Assembly (NCBI GenBank): GCA_039822005.1
Contig: JBCBMZ010000006.1
Coordinates: 62,001 to 126,000, forward strand
Direction: 5' to 3'
DNA from: JBCBDX01 sp039822005
Lineage (GTDB): Bacteria > Pseudomonadota > Alphaproteobacteria > Rhizobiales > Rhizobiaceae
DNA: 64,000 nt
Shown: positions 60,826-64,000 of the stretch, one piece after another
Layout of the letters: each line of letters starts with the position of its first letter
How positions within the stretch are numbered: the first letter of the stretch is position 1
Position numbers and translations under genes: made by a program
The notes under the pieces: generated by a model
Databases searched by the model: none
The model's input: only the letters and a program-made list of their open reading frames with translations
Told to the model about the DNA's origin: nothing

Positions 60826-61989
60826 ATGCCGATTTTGAACCGAGCCGCCGAATTGCAAGATGAAGTCAAAGGCTGGCGCCGCCATTTGCATCAGCATCCG
60901 GAATTGATGTTTGACGTGCACGAGACGGCTCGCTTTGTGGAAGAAAAACTGCGGCTTTTCGGTGTTGACGAGGTCGTCACAGGTCTTGGGCGAACCGGTG
61001 TGGTGGGTGTGATCAAAGGCAACCGTGGTGCGGGCGAGACACTGGGTCTTCGCGCTGATATGGACGCTCTGCCGATCAAGGAAGCGACCGGCGCCAGCTA
61101 CGCTTCGAAGATTGACGGAAAGATGCACGCGTGCGGCCATGACGGACACACTGCCATGCTGCTGGGCGCCGCCAAGTATCTTGCAGAAACCCGCAATTTC
61201 AACGGGACCGTCATTGTGATTTTCCAACCCGCAGAGGAAGGTGGCGGTGGTGGACGTGAGATGGTTCAAGACGGGTTGATGGAGCGTTTTGGCATCGACC
61301 GTGTCTACGGGATGCACAACATGCCGAACCTGCCCGTCGGCGAGTTCATGATCCGAAGTGGTGCCTTCTTTGCTGCAACCGATCAGTTTTTGATCACCGT
61401 CAAGGGCAAGGGCGGCCATGCGGCCATGCCACATCAAAGTGTTGACCCCATTGTTGTCGGTGCCCAAATTGTTCAGGCTTTGCAGACCATCGCTTCGCGA
61501 AACGTTGACCCCGTCGGCTCCGTTGTTGTTTCAGTGACGCAGTTTAATGCAGGTAAAGCCTTCAATGTCATTCCTGAGGCAGCGAAAATTGCCGGAACGA
61601 TACGAACGCTTGATGCTGACATACGCAGCCAAAGTGAAGAGCGCCTGAAAGATATTGCTGCGGGAATTGCCGCCAGTTTCGGCGCGCAAACCGATGTCCA
61701 ATTCTGGCGGGGATATCCCGTGACGGTCAACGATCTTAATGAAACAGAAACCGCGATCGACAATGCGGTGTCCATTGTCGGTGGCGACAAGGTGGGCCGT
61801 GACATTGATCCCTTCATGGGCGGGGAGGATTTCGCCTACATGCTGGAAGAACGCCCAGGCTCGATGATCTTGATCGGGAATGGTGACAGTGCCGGTCTTC
61901 ATCATCCCGCCTATGACTTCAATGATGAGATTATCCCTTACGGGATCAGCTATTGGGCCAGCTTGGCGGAGAACAATCGTGCAGTCTGA
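60826..61989 (+). CDS. M20 family amidohydrolase (hippurate hydrolase type)
   Basis: A 387-residue metal-dependent amidohydrolase. The metal-binding motif is GKMHACGHDGHTAMLLGAAKYLAE (residues about 99-120). Other motifs are RADMDALPIKEATGASYAS, VIFQPAEEGGGGGREM, and DPFMGGEDFAYMLEE. It probably cleaves an N-acyl amino acid (HipO/AmaA-like); the natural substrate is unknown. The GNAT gene starts inside its last codons, so the two are coupled. It is divergent from dacA. Confidence 0.92.
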   Translation: MPILNRAAELQDEVKGWRRHLHQHPELMFDVHETARFVEEKLRLFGVDEVVTGLGRTGVVGVIKGNRGAGETLGLRADMDALPIKEATGASYASKIDGKMHACGHDGHTAMLLGAAKYLAETRNFNGTVIVIFQPAEEGGGGGREMVQDGLMERFGIDRVYGMHNMPNLPVGEFMIRSGAFFAATDQFLITVKGKGGHAAMPHQSVDPIVVGAQIVQALQTIASRNVDPVGSVVVSVTQFNAGKAFNVIPEAAKIAGTIRTLDADIRSQSEERLKDIAAGIAASFGAQTDVQFWRGYPVTVNDLNETETAIDNAVSIVGGDKVGRDIDPFMGGEDFAYMLEERPGSMILIGNGDSAGLHHPAYDFNDEIIPYGISYWASLAENNRAV

Positions 61990-62503
61990 CGTGCAAATCC
62001 GAGCTTTTGGCGAAGCTGATCTCGATGAGTTGGAGCGTCTATATCCCGCAGCCTTTCCTCAGGAAGAGTTGCGCCCTCTGGTCCGTGAGCTTTCTGATGC
62101 TTCTGAAGACGTTGTTGCATGGGTCGCGGAGTTGAAAGGCACCGTCATGGGGCACATTGCCTTTGCCCGATGCGCGGTCGGCAATCTGCCCAATGTCTAT
62201 TTACTAGGGCCTCTGGCGGTAACACCACAGCATCAACGAAAAGGCGTCGGCAAAGCGCTGATTGCTTTTGGACTTGCGGACCTGCGCGAGCGCAACGCGA
62301 GCCATGTCTATGTGCTTGGCGATCCTAACTATTATGGTCGACATGGCTTTAAGAGCGAAAGAACGGTGTCGCCTCCTTTTGAACTTCCTGCACAGTGGGA
62401 CGGTGCATGGCAGTCGATTGCCCTTTCTGGTGATGTTGCGGCGTCAAAGGGGACGTTGTTAGTGCCACCGGTTTGGGAAAAGCCCGAGCTTTGGTCAGAC
62501 TAG
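61979..62503 (+). CDS. GNAT family N-acetyltransferase
   Basis: A 174-residue acetyltransferase. The acetyl-CoA-binding motif is LGPLAVTPQHQRKGVGKALIAFGLADL near residue 78-104; the C-terminal YVLGDPNYYGRHGFKSERTV is typical of the YhbS-like subgroup. The GTG start overlaps the end of the M20 gene and has GGAG 8 bases ahead; a second GTG lies four codons later. Its stop shares CTAG with the convergent ArsR gene. Confidence 0.87.
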   Translation: MQSDVQIRAFGEADLDELERLYPAAFPQEELRPLVRELSDASEDVVAWVAELKGTVMGHIAFARCAVGNLPNVYLLGPLAVTPQHQRKGVGKALIAFGLADLRERNASHVYVLGDPNYYGRHGFKSERTVSPPFELPAQWDGAWQSIALSGDVAASKGTLLVPPVWEKPELWSD

Positions 62504-62844
62504 CCCTCGGGATCCAACCCGTCGGGACAATAAATCTTTTTGAGGACCGCCAGCACGGCTGCAACCTCATCTCCCTTGAGCGAGTAAAAGATGGTTTGTG
62601 CCTCGCGGCGTGTGTCGACCAGACCGGCATCGCGCAGCTTCTTCAAATGATGCGACATTGTCGGCTGGGCGAGCGCCGCATACTCCGCAAGCCGTACAAC
62701 ACTCCATTCTTTTTCCGCCAACGCGCAAAGTATGCGCAGTCGCACCGGGTTGGAAAGCATCTCCATCAACCGCGCCGCTTGATCGATTTTTGGCGCCAAC
62801 TGCTCAGCCATGCTTGGTGTATATGTAGCATCTTGTATATTCAT
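62500..62844 (-). CDS. bigR: ArsR-type repressor, BigR/SqrR-like
   Basis: A repressor of about 114 residues. The winged helix is MLSNPVRLRILCALAEKEWSV, LAQPTMSHHLKKLRDAGLVDTRR, and AQTIFYSL. Two cysteines are at the positions used by BigR/SqrR persulfide sensors: ILCAL (about residue 41) and KIYCPDG (about 107). This favours regulation by reactive sulfur rather than by metal. The start ATG lies inside the palindrome of its own likely operator; an ATG 11 codons later is possible. It is divergent from two YeeE/YedE membrane proteins. Confidence 0.8.
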   Translation of the reverse strand: MNIQDATYTPSMAEQLAPKIDQAARLMEMLSNPVRLRILCALAEKEWSVVRLAEYAALAQPTMSHHLKKLRDAGLVDTRREAQTIFYSLKGDEVAAVLAVLKKIYCPDGLDPEG

Positions 62845-62859
62845 AAATATCAATATACA
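62834..62859. promoter_or_regulatory. Candidate BigR-type operator
   Basis: TGTATATT and AATATACA form a perfect 8-bp inverted repeat with a 10-base AT-rich spacer. It covers the 5' end of the ArsR gene and lies 41 bases before the first YeeE/YedE gene. BigR proteins bind AT-rich palindromes in such positions, so autoregulation and control of both directions are likely. Confidence 0.6.
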
Positions 62860-62899
62860 TTGCGGCTCGTTAAAATTACAAGTTGGAGGTAATGCGCCT

Positions 62900-63334
62900 A
62901 TGACGACTGAGTTTACACCTTTTGCCTCGCTGTTGGGTGGCATCCTTATTGGGATATCCGCTGTTTTGCTCATGTTGGTTCAAGGGCGCATCGCCGGTAT
63001 GACCGGTATTTTTGCTGGCATTTTGCCGGGCGCGGGCAATCACGAAATCAGTTGGCGTGTCACCTTCCTTGCAGGTGCTATCATAGCGCCAGCTGTTTAT
63101 TTGCTGGCCGGGGGATCGGTGCCTTTCGCCGTGCCGGTCTCGACAACAATGATGATCATTGGCGGTTTTATCGTTGGTTTGGGTGTCACCTTTGGCTCCG
63201 GATGTACCAGTGGGCACGGTGTTTGCGGCATAGCCCGTTTTTCACCGCGTTCGATTGTAGCAACGGTCGTTTTTATGGCCGCGACATTTGTGACGGTCTA
63301 TGTCGTCCGTCACCTTTTGGGCTTGGGAGGCTGA
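62900..63334 (+). CDS. YeeE/YedE family membrane protein (thiosulfate/sulfur transport type)
   Basis: A 144-residue membrane protein with about four helices and the YeeE/YedE pattern: FASLLGGILIGISAVLLMLVQGRIAGMTGIFAG, then GLGVTFGSGCTSGHGVCGIARFSPRS. The conserved Cys in GCTSGHGVCG are the likely thiosulfate or sulfide transfer sites known for YeeE. SD GGAGG is 11 bases before the ATG. It forms a pair with the next gene (4-base gap) and is divergent from the BigR-like repressor, the same arrangement as pmpA/pmpB. Confidence 0.88.
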   Translation: MTTEFTPFASLLGGILIGISAVLLMLVQGRIAGMTGIFAGILPGAGNHEISWRVTFLAGAIIAPAVYLLAGGSVPFAVPVSTTMMIIGGFIVGLGVTFGSGCTSGHGVCGIARFSPRSIVATVVFMAATFVTVYVVRHLLGLGG

Positions 63335-63338
63335 CACG

Positions 63339-63773
63339 ATGAAACATGTTTTGACGCTTCTGACAGGTGCTCTATTTGGGCTTGGTATTGCGATTTCCGG
63401 AATGGCCAATCCCGCCAAAGTCGTGAACTTTTTTGACATTGCCGGCACTTGGGATCCAAGCCTGATTTTTGTCATGGGCGGTGCGTTGATCACCACAATG
63501 ATCGGATACAGGCTTGTTTTTGGTGCACGCTCAATGCCTCTGTTTGAGGCCAGGTACCATCTGCCGACGCGCCGTGACATTGACCCACAATTGGTAGGAG
63601 GGTCGGCCTTGTTTGGTGTCGGATGGGGAATCAGCGGATTTTGTCCCGGTGGTGCAATTCCGGCGTTAGGTCTTGGTCATTGGGAAGTTCCCGTTTTTGT
63701 CGCTTCCATGGCTGTCGGTGTCATGATTGCGCGCACTATTCTTCACGGGCGCAGCACCGTCGCGCCCGCTTAG
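63339..63773 (+). CDS. YeeE/YedE-like membrane protein (DUF6691)
   Basis: A 144-residue partner of the preceding gene: HVLTLLTGALFGLGIAISGMANPAKVVNFFD at the N-terminus, IFVMGGALITTMIGYRLVF, and GWGISGFCPGGAIPALGLGHWE, where the single conserved Cys lies in GFCPGG. The two half-length genes together correspond to one full YeeE/YedE transporter. SD GGGAGG is before the ATG. Confidence 0.87.
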   Translation: MKHVLTLLTGALFGLGIAISGMANPAKVVNFFDIAGTWDPSLIFVMGGALITTMIGYRLVFGARSMPLFEARYHLPTRRDIDPQLVGGSALFGVGWGISGFCPGGAIPALGLGHWEVPVFVASMAVGVMIARTILHGRSTVAPA

Positions 63774-63797
63774 ATGCCAGCGATCCTGGCGGCAAAG

Positions 63798-64000
63798 CTA
63801 GTTGGCTTTGTCGCTGGCGGCGGCGCAGATTATCGCTTTAGCCGTGCCAAAAAGCTGTTTGAGGTGGGCTGCGTCAGCGGCATCGCGCTTGATCTGCGTA
63901 ATTGTGCTTTTCAGCATCGCTGCAAGCAGATCAAGAGAAACCCCGTGTGCTTCCAGTTGCCCTTTGTAGGGCGAGAGCGCGGTGCGGATTGTTTCTTGGT
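63798..64000 (-). CDS. Unidentified protein, C-terminal end (partial)
   Basis: The last 66 residues or so of a gene that extends past the window end. The readable part is mostly helical (HGVSLDLLAAMLKSTITQIK, RDAADAAHLKQLFGTAKAII) and ends CAAASDKAN before a TAG. I recognise no family. The helical periodicity favours this strand, but the opposite strand is also open here, so the call is moderate. Confidence 0.5.
   Translation of the reverse strand, partial: QETIRTALSPYKGQLEAHGVSLDLLAAMLKSTITQIKRDAADAAHLKQLFGTAKAIICAAASDKAN

Noticed and set aside
63777..63817. CCAGCGA/TCGCTGG inverted repeat as terminator
   Set aside because: The loop is long and there is no T-tract; it lies at the end of the partial gene and is not convincing.
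63776..64000. Plus-strand open frame at the right edge
   Set aside because: Open to the window end, but there is no SD and the minus-strand frame has regular helical periodicity and better composition.

Overview
The window reads as a stretch of core chromosome from an alphaproteobacterium of the order Hyphomicrobiales (Rhizobiales). The evidence is the combination of a 1600-residue NAD-glutamate dehydrogenase, a PhaR/PhaA/PhaB polyester locus, an RpoH2-type sigma factor beside a CarD-family regulator, 7Fe ferredoxin, S4-domain protein and SUV3-like helicase, aerobic cobaltochelatase CobS/CobT, an FtsE/FtsX pair, and the order aroK-aroB-CNNM protein facing bolA. Base composition is moderate and even. 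I see no tRNA, rRNA, IS element, integrase, phage gene or CRISPR array. The genus cannot be read from the sequence alone.

Layout. 1-8.7 kb: the end of purH, a UMF1-type exporter, NAD-GDH, a pyridoxal-kinase-like gene and small membrane or secreted proteins. 8.6-12 kb: a HbpS/GlcG protein and the PHA locus, with phaR divergent from phaAB across a region holding a palindrome. 12-18.5 kb: an ABC-F ATPase, a glycine-zipper lipoprotein and a thiamine module (thiN divergent from a TPP riboswitch and thiBPQ). 18.6-25.8 kb: an M48 lipoprotein protease, rpoH2, carD, fdxA, an S4-domain protein and a SUV3-like helicase. 25.8-26.4 kb: a 650-bp stretch without a supported gene, packed with GANTC methylation sites and a duplicated block. 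26.4-31.2 kb: an ArsR-SRPBCC fusion with a MAPEG protein, a TlpA-like thioredoxin, argH, an LptM-like lipoprotein and lysA. 31.3-40.2 kb: envelope and cell-cycle genes (TIGR02302, CpdR-like regulator, hpt, ftsE, ftsX, YdcF, PlsC, ChaC, DUF2125). 40.2-46.1 kb: tyrC-hisC-chorismate mutase, a methyltransferase, a DUF985 cupin, an EamA transporter and DUF3108. 46.3-52.3 kb: rpmB, a queuosine-precursor transporter with a preQ1-like leader, a phytase-like esterase, cobT, a small SecD-head-like secreted protein, cobS and a DnaJ protein. 52.5-60.7 kb: bolA, a CNNM protein, aroB, aroK, xerD, accA, a YkuD L,D-transpeptidase, tusA-like and a PBP5-type carboxypeptidase. 60.8-64 kb: an M20 amidohydrolase, a GNAT protein, a BigR/SqrR-like persulfide-type repressor divergent from two YeeE/YedE membrane proteins, and the end of an unidentified gene.

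The window is compact. Many genes overlap or abut, and four convergent pairs share one CTAG as both stop codons. The most unusual material is not protein-coding: the GANTC cluster at 25.95-26.33 kb with a direct repeat, a parS-like palindrome and a possibly leaderless promoter; a preQ1-I-like pseudoknot whose second helix would include the start codon of the transporter; and palindromes at the phaR/phaA and bigR/yedE divergons. No wholly new multi-gene system is evident. The best protein-level oddity is the SecD-head-like exported protein lodged between cobS and cobT.
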